Positions 50,672-59,614 of a DNA stretch of 64,000 nt are shown here, one piece after another; position 1 is the stretch's first letter; every line of letters starts with the position of its first letter. The notes beneath the pieces are model-generated. The model was not told where the DNA came from. It was given only the letters and a program-made list of their open reading frames with translations, and did no database searches. The stretch is from Epilithonimonas vandammei (GTDB lineage Bacteria; Bacteroidota; Bacteroidia; Flavobacteriales; Weeksellaceae): positions 1,612,001 to 1,676,000 of the forward strand of contig NZ_CP034161.1 in the NCBI RefSeq assembly GCF_003860525.1, written 5' to 3'. The translations under genes and the position numbers were made by a program.

Positions 50672-51397
50672 CTATTTTGTAGCTTTATAAATGGTGGCTA
50701 TTCCTAAACTTAATTTTGTGTATTCTACTTTTTTGAAACCTGTGTTCAGAAGAATGGTTTTCATTTTTTCTCCAAAAGGAAAAGCGTTTACAGAATCTGG
50801 AAGATAGGTATAAGCTCTGTTGTCTTTAGAAACCAAACGACCGATTGCCGGCAATATATTTTTAAAGTAAAACATATAGAACGGAGCCAAAAATCCTTCG
50901 ACTTTGGAGAATTCTAAAATATAAATACTCTTATTTTCCTTCACAACTCTTCTAAGCTCCGAGAGACCCTTTTCCAGATTTTCGAAGTTCCTCACTCCAA
51001 ATGCAACGGTAACACCATCGAATTTATTGTCTTCAAACGGAAGTTGTTCTGCATCGCCTTTCTGCATCGTGATCTTACCGTCAAGATTTTGCTTCTTGAT
51101 TTTTTCGATTCCCACATTCAGCATCTGTTGAGAAAGATCAAGTCCAACAACATCTGAGTTGGTTCCTTTCTGAACTGCTAATGCTAAATCTCCTGTTCCT
51201 GTAGCAACATCCAAAACTAATTGTGGTTGGTCTTTTTTTAGCATATCTACCAACTTGTTTCTCCAAAGCACATCAATTTTCATCGATAAAACGTGATTCA
51301 AAAGATCATATTTTGGCGCAATGTTGTCAAACATATCTTCGACCTGACTTTTTTTGCTGTTTTCGGAGTTGTATGGTGTTACTTTATTGTGATCCAT
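50672..51397 (-). CDS. menG: Demethylmenaquinone methyltransferase (UbiE/MenG)
   Basis: The 241-residue SAM methyltransferase catalyses the last step of menaquinone synthesis. The family marks are NIAPKYDLLNHVLSMKIDVLWRNKLV, the SAM-binding VLDVATGTGDLALAV and GVRNFENLEKGLSELRRVV. Because the window has only menaquinone genes, menG is the better name than ubiE. It is cotranscribed with porT. The TAACTATCA-like low-complexity spacer upstream (51398-51472) contains no clear promoter. Confidence 0.95.
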   Translation of the reverse strand: MDHNKVTPYNSENSKKSQVEDMFDNIAPKYDLLNHVLSMKIDVLWRNKLVDMLKKDQPQLVLDVATGTGDLALAVQKGTNSDVVGLDLSQQMLNVGIEKIKKQNLDGKITMQKGDAEQLPFEDNKFDGVTVAFGVRNFENLEKGLSELRRVVKENKSIYILEFSKVEGFLAPFYMFYFKNILPAIGRLVSKDNRAYTYLPDSVNAFPFGEKMKTILLNTGFKKVEYTKLSLGIATIYKATK

Positions 51398-51472
51398 TTG
51401 TAATCTATGATAAATGATAGTTGATAAATGATTATTTATGATGTTAAATCATTTGGTTTTATAAAAAATTTA

Positions 51473-52045
51473 CTAGAACTTATAATAATTATTGTAGTAA
51501 TTGATAAAATCCTGTTTTCTGAAAATCTTAGATCTGCTTTCTACTTTCGCAACATTTTTGATAAGTTTGTCATAATCTTCATCCAGATTATAATAAAAGT
51601 TTTCATTATATAATTTGCTGGTTTTCTGCACATCGCCCAGATAATGTTTTTTGTCTATCTCAATGCCCGGTTTCGCGGCCAACAGAGAATCTTTGTTCAG
51701 ACCGTATCCATAATATTGTGTGTTGATATAATAATCTTTGTGCGTAATATTCAGTAAACCTCTCACTTTTTCCACAGTGAAGGCAGAATCATACATCAGC
51801 TGTTTGTTCTGATTAAAAACTTTGATGCTGTTTTTTCCGCGGTTCAGATCCACTTTAAGATACTGACCAGCAGAAAGAATTTTTTCCTCACCATTATTAA
51901 TCCTGAAATAATAAGTTTCTGGAGTAGGATTATCTACCAAGTAATAATTGGGTTTTGCAAGGAACAAAAAATAGATGGCAAAAGCGAAAAACATTGCCAG
52001 CAGAGAAAAAATCAAACCTTTGACCGGAGCACTAATACTTTTCAT
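51473..52045 (-). CDS. Membrane-anchored protein of unknown function
   Basis: The 190-residue protein has one N-terminal membrane helix (GLIFSLLAMFFAFAIYFLFL, about residues 10-29) and a large outside domain rich in Tyr, Asn and Lys, ending in IFRKQDFINYYNNYYKF. The domain reads as beta-rich in its first half (YYFRINNGEEKILSAGQYLKV) and helical in its second. No family is recognised. It is flanked by menG and ribD on the same strand. Confidence 0.7.
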   Translation of the reverse strand: MKSISAPVKGLIFSLLAMFFAFAIYFLFLAKPNYYLVDNPTPETYYFRINNGEEKILSAGQYLKVDLNRGKNSIKVFNQNKQLMYDSAFTVEKVRGLLNITHKDYYINTQYYGYGLNKDSLLAAKPGIEIDKKHYLGDVQKTSKLYNENFYYNLDEDYDKLIKNVAKVESRSKIFRKQDFINYYNNYYKF

Positions 52046-52107
52046 ATCAAGATTAAAGATGCGAATTTACGGATTTTTTTTCAGCCTCTATTTTTTAAAG
52101 TCTGATA

Positions 52108-53145
52108 TTAATCAACAGGATTATTTCTAAAAAATAATATATCGGTTTCTCGTAGATTTTCTATATTTTCAGGTTTAAAATCCAATTTTGGCGCTTTTGT
52201 TCCATTCAGGAGTTCTAGATTAGGATTTCTAAAGATATACGCTTCATCCCAAAGGTTTTTGTCTATGAATTGCTGCAGTGTAAAACTTCCGCCTTCTATA
52301 ATCATAGACTGAATCTGAAGTTCATACAATTTATCCAGAATCTGATTTACAGCATTTTCTCTATCTATTTTGATGAATTTCAGATGGCTTTTTTCAGAAT
52401 TTTTAATGGAATTAAAAATAATTGTTTCCGCCTCTTCATTGTAAATATTGAATTTTTCTGGAACCTCTAGATAAAAATCTATTAAAATTCTGATGGGATT
52501 TCGACCCTCAATTTCTCGCACAGTAAGGCTTGGATTATCATAAAGTGCCGTGTTTTTTCCAATCAAAATAGCGTGTTCTTCACTTCTCATCTGGTGAACA
52601 AACTGTTTTGACAGAGCATTGCTGATTTGGTACGGCTGAAAATCCTTATCCATAAAACCGTCCACAGATTCTGCCCATTTCAGAATAATGAAAGGTCTTT
52701 TTCTCTCGTGATAAGTGAAAAATCTTTTGTTGAGCTGTCTGCATTCATCTTCAAGGACACCTGAAATAGCCTCAATTCCTGCATCAATAATGATTTTTTT
52801 GCCTTTACCATTCACCTTGTCGTGACTGTCCATTGCACCAATAACTACTTTTTTGAATCCTAGCTCTTTGATCTTCATTGCACAAGGTGGCGTTTTTCCA
52901 AAATGAGCACAAGGCTCTAGCGAAACGTAAATTGTAGATTCTGGAATCAAATGTATGTCTTCTTCTTTTATAGAATTAATCGCATTGATTTCTGCGTGTG
53001 GTTCGCCAGCTTTTTTGTGAAAACCTTCGCCAATTATTCTGTCGTCATAAACGATCACAGAACCAACCAAAGGATTTGGATAGGTTTTTCCCAATGCTTT
53101 TTCTGCTAATTCTATACATCTACGGATGTAAATTTCATCATTCAT
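52108..53145 (-). CDS. ribD: Riboflavin biosynthesis bifunctional deaminase/reductase
   Basis: The 345-residue enzyme has an N-terminal zinc cytidine-deaminase-like domain with HAEINAI (catalytic Glu) and EPCAHFGKTPPC (zinc cysteines), about residues 1-145, and a C-terminal pyrimidine reductase domain (RPFIILKWAESVDGFM, then IEGGSFTLQQFID). It makes the second and third steps of riboflavin synthesis. No other rib gene or FMN riboswitch is nearby. Its start lies eleven bases after the end of the next upstream gene, so the two may be one transcript. Confidence 0.96.
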   Translation of the reverse strand: MNDEIYIRRCIELAEKALGKTYPNPLVGSVIVYDDRIIGEGFHKKAGEPHAEINAINSIKEEDIHLIPESTIYVSLEPCAHFGKTPPCAMKIKELGFKKVVIGAMDSHDKVNGKGKKIIIDAGIEAISGVLEDECRQLNKRFFTYHERKRPFIILKWAESVDGFMDKDFQPYQISNALSKQFVHQMRSEEHAILIGKNTALYDNPSLTVREIEGRNPIRILIDFYLEVPEKFNIYNEEAETIIFNSIKNSEKSHLKFIKIDRENAVNQILDKLYELQIQSMIIEGGSFTLQQFIDKNLWDEAYIFRNPNLELLNGTKAPKLDFKPENIENLRETDILFFRNNPVD

Positions 53146-53155
53146 TCTTGCTAAA

Positions 53156-53812
53156 TCATTTTTTTTTCGGGTCTACAGCAGTCGGTTTGTACGTTACAGG
53201 CGGAACAGCTGTTGTAATCACGGCTTCCATTAGTTTGCTTCTCTCTTTTGAAAGTGATCTGGAAGCGTATTTTAGATCGCCGGCAAGACGTTTTGAATAA
53301 GAAAATATGAGAAAAGATTTTTTGCCGTTTGCGTCAAAGCTTTTAAATCTGTCAATGTTATATTCGGCGTAAGATTCACCTTCTTTTGGACTTACAGTGA
53401 TTAGATAATCTACAATCATTTCTTTACCGTCCGGACTTTCCGTAACGCCCACAAAAGCATATTTGTCCTGATTTTTTTCTTTTAGCTTTTCGACGTAATC
53501 TACTTTTTGTTTTGCGGCCATTTCCATGTCAATCTCTTTGTCGAAATACGAGATATTGATGAGTTCTTTATAATTTTTGAAATCATCATCTCTCAGGATA
53601 TATTGCTGTTGCGCCCAAGTTGCAGAATTCTGTTTACTCCAAGCCAGGAAATATTCACTTTCATTGAACTTTAGTGGTCCGGGAATATTTAATCTGTCTA
53701 TTATTTCAACCGGTGCAGAAACAGAAACCTCGTCGTTTTTAGTTTCCTGAGAATGAAAACTCGATGACAATGCGAAAATGCAAAAAGCAGAAAGTAAAAT
53801 TTTATTTTTCAT
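53156..53812 (-). CDS. Exported protein of unknown function
   Basis: The 218-residue protein begins with a signal peptide (ILLSAFCIFALSSSFHSQ) and continues as a soluble domain (LKFNESEYFLAWSKQN, YLITVSPKEGESYAEYNIDRF). The tail is basic and Pro-rich (TAVDPKKK). No known domain is recognised. It is directly upstream of ribD on the same strand, with no terminator seen between them, and is preceded by nadE with a 98-base gap. Confidence 0.7.
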   Translation of the reverse strand: MKNKILLSAFCIFALSSSFHSQETKNDEVSVSAPVEIIDRLNIPGPLKFNESEYFLAWSKQNSATWAQQQYILRDDDFKNYKELINISYFDKEIDMEMAAKQKVDYVEKLKEKNQDKYAFVGVTESPDGKEMIVDYLITVSPKEGESYAEYNIDRFKSFDANGKKSFLIFSYSKRLAGDLKYASRSLSKERSKLMEAVITTAVPPVTYKPTAVDPKKK

Positions 53813-53910
53813 AACTTTTGATTTGGAATTTAAGTTCTCGTTGATTTAACTAATTTTTGAGGGTGATTTTTGCGAAAATCTACATGATCTCTGTAAGAAT
53901 ATTTTAAAAA

Positions 53911-54702
53911 TTATTTCAATTCAGTCGGAATCACGCAAACAGGAATCGGATTCATCTTGTGTTGAGTTGCCTTGTTGAATCTCAGGTAGATTTCCATCAC
54001 TTCTTTTTCTCTTCCTTCGAAATCTGTTTCTGTTTTTCCTGCACGTTGTTGCTCCATTGCCCATTCCAATTCTGGATACGTGGCGCCAATTTGATCTTCG
54101 TCTGTCCTGTCAACTTCCCAAAGTCCGTCCGTTGGTTTCGCAACTTGAATGCTTTCAAGAATGCCTAATTCCTTTGCAATCTCATAAACCTGAGTTTTAT
54201 AAAGATCCGCTATAGGAGATATGTCTACGCCACCATCGCCATATTTTGTAAAGAATCCAACGCCAAAATCTTCAACCTTATTTCCGGTTCCCGTTACCAA
54301 AAGTCCGTTGATTTGACCATAATAGTATAGTGTAACCATTCTCAATCTTGATCTTGTGTTAGCTTCAGCAAGATTTTTATTTGGAGAATCGTCTTTGTAA
54401 CCGTCAGTTGTTTTTTCAAAAGATTCAAATGTTGGTGTCAAATCAACTCGGAAACCTTCAACATTAGAGAAATTTGATTTTAAAAATTCGATGTGATCTT
54501 GAGCTCTATCTACTTGATCGGCTTTTTGACGGATTGGCATTTCCAAAACCAAAGTTTGTAATCCCGTTTTCGCTGCCAAAGTTGAAACCACTGCGGAATC
54601 TATTCCTCCGGAAACACCTACTACAAAACCTTTTGAATTCGCTTTGGTTGCATAATCTTTTAACCAGTTTACAATATGATCGATTACTTTTTGTGTCTGC
54701 AT
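53911..54702 (-). CDS. nadE: NH3-dependent NAD(+) synthetase
   Basis: The 263-residue enzyme amidates nicotinate adenine dinucleotide to NAD. The ATP pyrophosphatase loop GVSGGIDSAVVSTLAA is at about residues 27-42, and the later GTGNKVEDFGVGFFTKYGDGGVDISPIADLYKTQV block is conserved. There is no glutaminase domain, so ammonia is the donor. It is next to gldB and divergent from it, a linkage known from Flavobacterium. Confidence 0.96.
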   Translation of the reverse strand: MQTQKVIDHIVNWLKDYATKANSKGFVVGVSGGIDSAVVSTLAAKTGLQTLVLEMPIRQKADQVDRAQDHIEFLKSNFSNVEGFRVDLTPTFESFEKTTDGYKDDSPNKNLAEANTRSRLRMVTLYYYGQINGLLVTGTGNKVEDFGVGFFTKYGDGGVDISPIADLYKTQVYEIAKELGILESIQVAKPTDGLWEVDRTDEDQIGATYPELEWAMEQQRAGKTETDFEGREKEVMEIYLRFNKATQHKMNPIPVCVIPTELK

Positions 54703-54776
54703 AATATTTTGTTAAAATTCTTGATTCAAGATTTAAAGCGTTATTTTTGCTTTTCGAAAATCTTAATGTAAAAATA

Positions 54777-55760
54777 ATGAAGTTTTTCCGATATATCACG
54801 ATTTCTTCGGTTTTAGTTTTTGGATTGAGTTCCTGTAAAAAAGAAAATGAAAACCAATGGGATGTCGAAATCAAAAATCCTGTCAAAAAAGTGGAGGTCA
54901 CAGATTTGTCCGGTGAATTCTATGATTCCAAAGTAAGTTTGGAAGATTTCAAAGCAAAATATCCTTGGTTTCAAGGTTCAGTTCCAGATGCAGATTACGA
55001 CAACAGAAGAAAAGATACAATGGAAGTTCGCATTTATAAAGAAGCGATTTCCAAAATTGATAGAACAAAATTAAATAAAGATTTAGTTGGTCTTTTCTCA
55101 CACATTAAGAATTACTTCCCGAACTTCGCACCTCCTCATATTTATTTATATTCATCGGTTATTGACCCACAAAATGTAACTGATCCAATATTTCTGAGAG
55201 AAGATCAGAATATGTTATTTGTTGATATAACAGGTTTTATGGGAGATGGTAATAAAAATTACAAAGGTCTGGATTTATATTTTCAAAAATCTATGAATCC
55301 ACAAAATTTAGTTCCAAAGATTTCTATGTTTTTTGCTTCCAGATTAGTTCCTGCTCCAATCGATCAGCAGAAGTTTTTGGATCAAATTGTTTACCAAGGA
55401 AAAATTCAGATTCTTCAAGATGCTTTTTTACCTAATGTTCCGGATTATCTAAAAATGAATTACACAAAAGCTCAATACGATTGGGCGGTTGCAAACGAAG
55501 CTAATATCTGGAACTATTTTGTTGAAAATGATTTGCTTTTCAGTGCAGATCCAAATCTTTCCGAAAGATTCATCACGCCTGGACCTTTCTCAAAATTCTA
55601 TACAGAAGTTGATAGAGAAAGCTCTCCACAAATCGCCATTTGGACAGGTTGGCAGATTTGCAAACATTATTTGAAAGCTCATCCGGAAGAAAAATTACCG
55701 GTGTTTTTAAAGAAAAATGCAACGGAGATTTTCAATGCTTCAGATTATAGACCCAAGTAG
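54777..55760 (+). CDS. gldB: Gliding motility lipoprotein GldB
   Basis: The 327-residue protein starts MKFFRYITISSVLVFGLSSCKKENE, with a lipobox (GLSSC) and lipidated Cys near residue 19. The rest resembles GldB (ENQWDVEI, FSHIKNYFPNFAPPHIYLYSSVI, RFITPGPFSKFYTEVD and HPEEKLPVFLKK). GldB is a lipoprotein needed for gliding and probably chaperones type IX parts. The frame extends upstream to 54747, but the ATG at 54777 gives the signal peptide. A TATTTTTG box lies at 54742-54749. gldC follows. Confidence 0.9.
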   Translation: MKFFRYITISSVLVFGLSSCKKENENQWDVEIKNPVKKVEVTDLSGEFYDSKVSLEDFKAKYPWFQGSVPDADYDNRRKDTMEVRIYKEAISKIDRTKLNKDLVGLFSHIKNYFPNFAPPHIYLYSSVIDPQNVTDPIFLREDQNMLFVDITGFMGDGNKNYKGLDLYFQKSMNPQNLVPKISMFFASRLVPAPIDQQKFLDQIVYQGKIQILQDAFLPNVPDYLKMNYTKAQYDWAVANEANIWNYFVENDLLFSADPNLSERFITPGPFSKFYTEVDRESSPQIAIWTGWQICKHYLKAHPEEKLPVFLKKNATEIFNASDYRPK

Positions 55761-55910
55761 AGTTTTGAGAGTTTTTTAAATAATTTAATTTTTTGCTGAG
55801 CGGAGCGCCTTCGCGAATCTTAAAAATATTTTCAATTAGGAAAAAAAACTTTGCGGACTTTGCGTTTAAAATTAGAATAAATATCACTTAATATATTAAG
55901 AATAAAATCA

Positions 55911-56237
55911 ATGAAAAAGACAAAAATCGTTATAGATGTAGAATTGGACGATAATCACGTTCCGGAGAAAATGTTTTGGAAAGCCGAAGACGGCGGAATC
56001 AAAAGACAGGAAACCAAAGCTGCGATGATTTCCGTTTGGGACAGCAAAGCAATGGAAGCTCTTAGAATCGACCTTTGGACAAAAGATATGCCTGTGGACG
56101 AAATGAAAAGATTTTTTCATCAAATCTTAGTTTCCATCGGACACACTTATGAAAGAGCAACTAGCGAAGAAGATGTAGCACAATGGATTGCAGAAATGGC
56201 TGAGGAATTTGCTGTGAAGTCAGCGATTAAAATGTAA
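55911..56237 (+). CDS. gldC: Gliding motility protein GldC
   Basis: The 108-residue cytoplasmic protein matches GldC: KTKIVIDVELDDNHVPEKMFWKAEDGG, KAMEALRIDLWTKDMPVDEMKRFFHQI and a C-terminal EEDVAQWIAEMAEEFAVKSAI helix. GldB and GldC are adjacent in gliding Flavobacteria; GldC makes motility more efficient. The gene is separated from gldB by 150 bases that include a CTTTGCGGACTTTGCG-type repeat (55849-55867) but no promoter that I can see. Confidence 0.92.
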   Translation: MKKTKIVIDVELDDNHVPEKMFWKAEDGGIKRQETKAAMISVWDSKAMEALRIDLWTKDMPVDEMKRFFHQILVSIGHTYERATSEEDVAQWIAEMAEEFAVKSAIKM

Positions 56238-56320
56238 AATTGCTGGAAGCTGGAAGTCTGAAGCTGGAAGTTTTTTCATCCATCTTCCAACATCCATCTT
56301 CTAACCTAAAAATATAAAAT
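56238..56320. repeat. Low-complexity GGAAG/CTTCC spacer upstream of metB
   Basis: The sequence is made of GCTGGAAG-type words followed by their complements (CATCTTCC-type words), able to form a weak hairpin. The word GGAAGTCTGAAG resembles that at 3964-3976. No SAM riboswitch or T-box is visible. Confidence 0.45.
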
Positions 56321-57472
56321 ATGAAATTCAATACAAAAGTGATACACGGTGGACAACACCACGAACCAGCAACTGGAGCGGTAAACGTTCCTGTATTTTT
56401 AACATCCACATTTGCTCAAAAAAGTCCGGGACAATTACTTTCCGGTTACGAATATTCCAGAGGTGCAAATCCTACAAGACAAGCCTTAGAAGATTCTTTA
56501 GCAAGCATAGAAAACGGAGCTCGAGGTTTAGCTTTCGGTTCTGGTTTGGCAGCGATTGATTGTGTTTTGAAATTGCTAAGTCCGGGTGACGAAGTGATTG
56601 CTGTAGATGACCTTTATGGAGGTTCTTACAGAATGTTCACCAGATTATTCGAGAAATATCAGTTGAAATTCACATTCATCGGTTTTGATAATGTTGAGGA
56701 ATTAGAAAGTGTTATTACTGATAAGACTAAATTAATCTGGCTTGAAACACCAACCAATCCATTGATGAAATTGGTGGATATCAAAATGGTTGCTGATACT
56801 GTAAAAGGTAAAGATATTTTGGTAGCAGTTGATAATACATTTGCAACACCTTATATTCAGAAGCCTTTGGATTTGGGAGCGGATATTGTAATGCATTCTG
56901 CAACTAAATATTTAGGCGGACATTCTGATGTGATTGCCGGCGCTTTGATTGCAAAAGATGCGGAATTAGGAGAGAAATTACATTTCATTCAGTTTGCGAG
57001 CGGTGGAATTTTAGGTCCTCACGATTCTTATTTGGTTTTGAGAGGAATCAAAACTTTGGCGCTTAGAATGCAACGACATTCTGATAACGGTTTTGAAGTG
57101 GCGAAATATCTTGAAAATCATTCTTTGGTAGAAAAAATTTATTATCCTAGATTGTCGTCTCATCCGCAATATGATTTGGCAACACGTCAAATGACTGAAT
57201 TTGGCGGAATGGTTTCTTTCACTTTCAAGTCTGGAAAAAAAGAAGATGCGATTAAATTCTTAGAAAATATCAAAGTTTTCACTCTGGCAGAATCTTTGGG
57301 CGGAGTAGAATCGTTGGCGAATCTTCCTGCGATGATGACACACGCTTCAATTCCTGAAGATAAAAGAGCTGTTCTTGGAATCACGGATGACTTGGTAAGA
57401 TTAAGTGTCGGAATCGAAGATGCAGAAGATTTGATTGCTGATTTGGAACAAGCATTCAACACAATTAATTAA
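56321..57472 (+). CDS. metB: Cystathionine gamma-synthase-type PLP enzyme
   Basis: The 383-residue enzyme belongs to the Cys/Met metabolism PLP family. FLTSTFAQKSPG, YEYSRGANPTRQALE, GSGLAAIDCVL and DDLYGGSYRMF appear in order. The PLP Lys is in MHSATKYLGGHSDVI. It would join an activated homoserine ester with cysteine to cystathionine in methionine synthesis. Gamma-lyase, O-acetylhomoserine sulfhydrylase or lyase activity in this family cannot be excluded by eye. It is followed by an inverted repeat and a GNAT gene. Confidence 0.88.
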   Translation: MKFNTKVIHGGQHHEPATGAVNVPVFLTSTFAQKSPGQLLSGYEYSRGANPTRQALEDSLASIENGARGLAFGSGLAAIDCVLKLLSPGDEVIAVDDLYGGSYRMFTRLFEKYQLKFTFIGFDNVEELESVITDKTKLIWLETPTNPLMKLVDIKMVADTVKGKDILVAVDNTFATPYIQKPLDLGADIVMHSATKYLGGHSDVIAGALIAKDAELGEKLHFIQFASGGILGPHDSYLVLRGIKTLALRMQRHSDNGFEVAKYLENHSLVEKIYYPRLSSHPQYDLATRQMTEFGGMVSFTFKSGKKEDAIKFLENIKVFTLAESLGGVESLANLPAMMTHASIPEDKRAVLGITDDLVRLSVGIEDAEDLIADLEQAFNTIN

Positions 57473-57478
57473 AAAAGT

Positions 57479-57531
57479 CTTCGACAAGCTCAGACTGACA
57501 CGTGAAGATTGTCATGCTGAGCTTGTCGAAG
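57479..57531. repeat. Inverted-repeat intergenic element (CTTCGACAAGCTCAG type)
   Basis: CTTCGACAAGCTCAG with CTGACA (57479-57500) is almost exactly the reverse complement of TGTCATGCTGAGCTTGTCGAAG (57510-57531), two mismatches in 22, with a nine-base loop. The same core words recur in another inverted repeat at 59615-59694. It is a terminator-like palindrome of the kind scattered in Bacteroidetes genomes. Confidence 0.82.
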
Positions 57532-57546
57532 CATCAAATAAGGCTT

Positions 57547-58044
57547 ATGACTTTTCGTGATGCAACTTTAGATGACCTTCCTAAGATTGTGGAAATTTAC
57601 AATTCTACGGTTGCATCGCGATTGGTTACTGCTGATTTGGAACCTGTTTCTGTCGAGAGCAAACTCGATTGGTTTCATCAGCATAACTCCGAATTTCGTC
57701 CGCTTTGGATGGTTTTGGATTCGGAGAAAAATACCGTTGGCTGGGTAAGTTTTCAGGATTTCTATGGAAGACCTGCTTATCAGAAAACGGCTGAAATCAG
57801 TCTTTATATTGATGAAAAATATCGAGGAAAAGGTTTGGGCAGATTGATTCTGGAATATGCCATCGAAAAATCTCACGCCCTTGGAATCGAAAATCTTCTC
57901 GCATTTATCTTTGCGCATAATCTTCCGAGTTTGACTTTGTTTGAGAAATTCGGTTTTGAATTATGGGCCAATCTCAAAAATATTGCAGAATTGGATGGCG
58001 AAAAACGAAGCCTGATTATCCTCGGAAAAAATATTAAAGAATAA
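57547..58044 (+). CDS. GNAT-family N-acetyltransferase
   Basis: The 165-residue protein has the GNAT fold: MTFRDATLDDLPKIVEIYN (start), WVSFQDFYGRPAYQKTAEISLYID (strands 2-4), EKYRGKGLGRLILEYAIEKS (acetyl-CoA loop, Arg/Gln-x-x-Gly-x-Gly) and NLPSLTLFEKFGFE. The pattern is like phosphinothricin/L-amino-acid N-acetyltransferases. The open frame goes on upstream through MLSLSKHQ, which is the translated inverted repeat and not part of the gene; the ATG at 57547 is preferred. The substrate is unknown. Confidence 0.88.
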   Translation: MTFRDATLDDLPKIVEIYNSTVASRLVTADLEPVSVESKLDWFHQHNSEFRPLWMVLDSEKNTVGWVSFQDFYGRPAYQKTAEISLYIDEKYRGKGLGRLILEYAIEKSHALGIENLLAFIFAHNLPSLTLFEKFGFELWANLKNIAELDGEKRSLIILGKNIKE

Positions 58045-58053
58045 ATTGATAGA

Positions 58054-59124
58054 ATGGAACATTGGACGTCTTATTTGTATTGGATCATTTCGGTTTTGGC
58101 GATTTTATCGGTTCTGATGCCTGCGATTAAAAATACATATTGGACTTTCCGAGTTTTCGATTATCCACGTTTTCAGAAGTTTATTATTCTTTTGGTTCTT
58201 ATTTTAGTCTGGTTTTTTACTTTTGAAAATCCAACGATTTATGATCAGGTTCTTCTTTTTTCGGAGATCATTTTGTCATTTTATTTATTTTATATCATTC
58301 TTCCTTACACAAAATTTGGAAAAACAATGATTGATAAAATTCAACCTCACGAAAGCGAAAAACCTTTGGATATTTTGGTTTGCAATGTTTATCAGTACAA
58401 TAATAATTATCAGAAATTAATTGATTTAATTAAGGAAAATAATCCGTCAGTTTTGTTTTTCTTGGAGACTGATGAAGAATGGAAAAACGCTCTGAAATCG
58501 GCTACAGACAATTATCCATATAAGATTGAAGTGCCTTTGCCAAACACTTACGGACTTTTGTTTTACAGTCAGTTTCCGATTAAAAATCAGGAAATCAATT
58601 ATTTGATTGATGACGATATTCCGTCGATTGTAGCAGATTTGGAATATAATAATGATGTCGTTCGTTTATACGGAATTCATCCAACACCACCCGTTCCGCA
58701 GGAAAATACGGAAAGTACAGAACGCGACGCGGAGATCCTTTTGGTTGGTAAAAATGCTAAGAATTATGGCAAAGCTTCTGTAGTTTTTGGAGATTTGAAT
58801 GATGTCGCTTGGTCCAGAACCACTAAGTTATTTCTAAAATCCAGCGGAATGCTCGATCCGCGACGTGGACGAGGAATGTACAATACGTTTCACGCCAAAT
58901 ATTGGTTTCTGCGCTGGCCTTTGGATCATTTTTTCGTAAGTCCACATTTCCGATTGGTCGATATGAAAAGAATGAAATCTGTTGATTCTGATCATTTTCC
59001 GATTTGGATTTCGTTGGTTGTAAGAAATGAAGATAAAGAAGACCAATTCAACATTTCACAAGAAGAAAAAGAAGAAGTGGTTGAAAAAATAGAAGAAGGT
59101 ATTGAGAAAGGTGATGCCAATTAA
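58054..59124 (+). CDS. Endonuclease/exonuclease/phosphatase family membrane protein
   Basis: The 356-residue protein has three N-terminal membrane helices (residues 10-100), then an EEP domain: DILVCNVYQYNNNYQKLID, FLETDEEWKNAL, YGIHPTPP, VVFGDLNDVAW (the Gly-Asp-Leu-Asn active site) and SVDSDHFPIWISL (the closing Asp-His). The fold cleaves phosphodiesters in nucleic acids, phospholipids or signalling lipids. The active site lies on the same side of the membrane as the C-terminus, probably outside. It begins ten bases after the GNAT gene. The charged tail is rich in Glu and Lys. Confidence 0.88.
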   Translation: MEHWTSYLYWIISVLAILSVLMPAIKNTYWTFRVFDYPRFQKFIILLVLILVWFFTFENPTIYDQVLLFSEIILSFYLFYIILPYTKFGKTMIDKIQPHESEKPLDILVCNVYQYNNNYQKLIDLIKENNPSVLFFLETDEEWKNALKSATDNYPYKIEVPLPNTYGLLFYSQFPIKNQEINYLIDDDIPSIVADLEYNNDVVRLYGIHPTPPVPQENTESTERDAEILLVGKNAKNYGKASVVFGDLNDVAWSRTTKLFLKSSGMLDPRRGRGMYNTFHAKYWFLRWPLDHFFVSPHFRLVDMKRMKSVDSDHFPIWISLVVRNEDKEDQFNISQEEKEEVVEKIEEGIEKGDAN

Positions 59125-59157
59125 AATTCTTAATTTAGTTCTTTAAATCCAAAATTT

Positions 59158-59601
59158 ATGAAAAAGCTAATTCTGGCTTTCGCAGTTTTCTTTTGTGTTC
59201 AATTTTCTTTTGCCCAGAAATCTGACGTTAATCCAATTTATATTGTTGATAATGTGATTGTTTCTAATGTGTTGCTTCACAGTTTCAATCCAGAAGAAAT
59301 TCAAAGTGTTCAAGTTTACAAATCGCCGTCTTCGCAAATCGAACAATATGATGACCTCGTGAAAAATGGTTTAATTAATATTGTAATGAAAAAGCCTCAA
59401 ACTATCGAAAAAGTAACCATTGCTGAAGCTAAAACAAAATTGAATCTTACATCAGAATCAAGGTTTTTTCTAAATGATATCGAAGTTCACAACCAATCGA
59501 TTCTAATTGCAGAAGACCTTCTGAAAAAAGCCAGAATTCTACAGCCTGACAAGAAATTTAATAATTATAAAGTTCCTGCCATCAGCATAGAAACGAATTA
59601 A
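59158..59601 (+). CDS. Exported protein with a TonB-plug-like segment
   Basis: The 147-residue protein has a signal peptide (LILAFAVFFCVQFSFAQ). Residues 25-85 (PIYIVDNVIVSN, HSFNPEEIQSVQVYK, NGLINIVMKK) match the short plug motif of TonB receptors, as does the tail of the M56 peptidase at 15439-17409. It has no barrel, so it is a free plug-like domain. The remainder is of unknown type. It follows the EEP gene by 33 bases. The function is unknown. Confidence 0.72.
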   Translation: MKKLILAFAVFFCVQFSFAQKSDVNPIYIVDNVIVSNVLLHSFNPEEIQSVQVYKSPSSQIEQYDDLVKNGLINIVMKKPQTIEKVTIAEAKTKLNLTSESRFFLNDIEVHNQSILIAEDLLKKARILQPDKKFNNYKVPAISIETN

Positions 59602-59614
59602 ATTTTAGAATAAA

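Noticed and set aside
56238..56320. SAM riboswitch or T-box upstream of metB
   Set aside because: The spacer is only 83 bases of GGAAG/CTTCC words with none of the conserved riboswitch or T-box sequences.
57502..57546. Upstream start for the GNAT gene
   Set aside because: The added residues come from the inverted repeat; the ATG at 57547 begins the normal GNAT domain.
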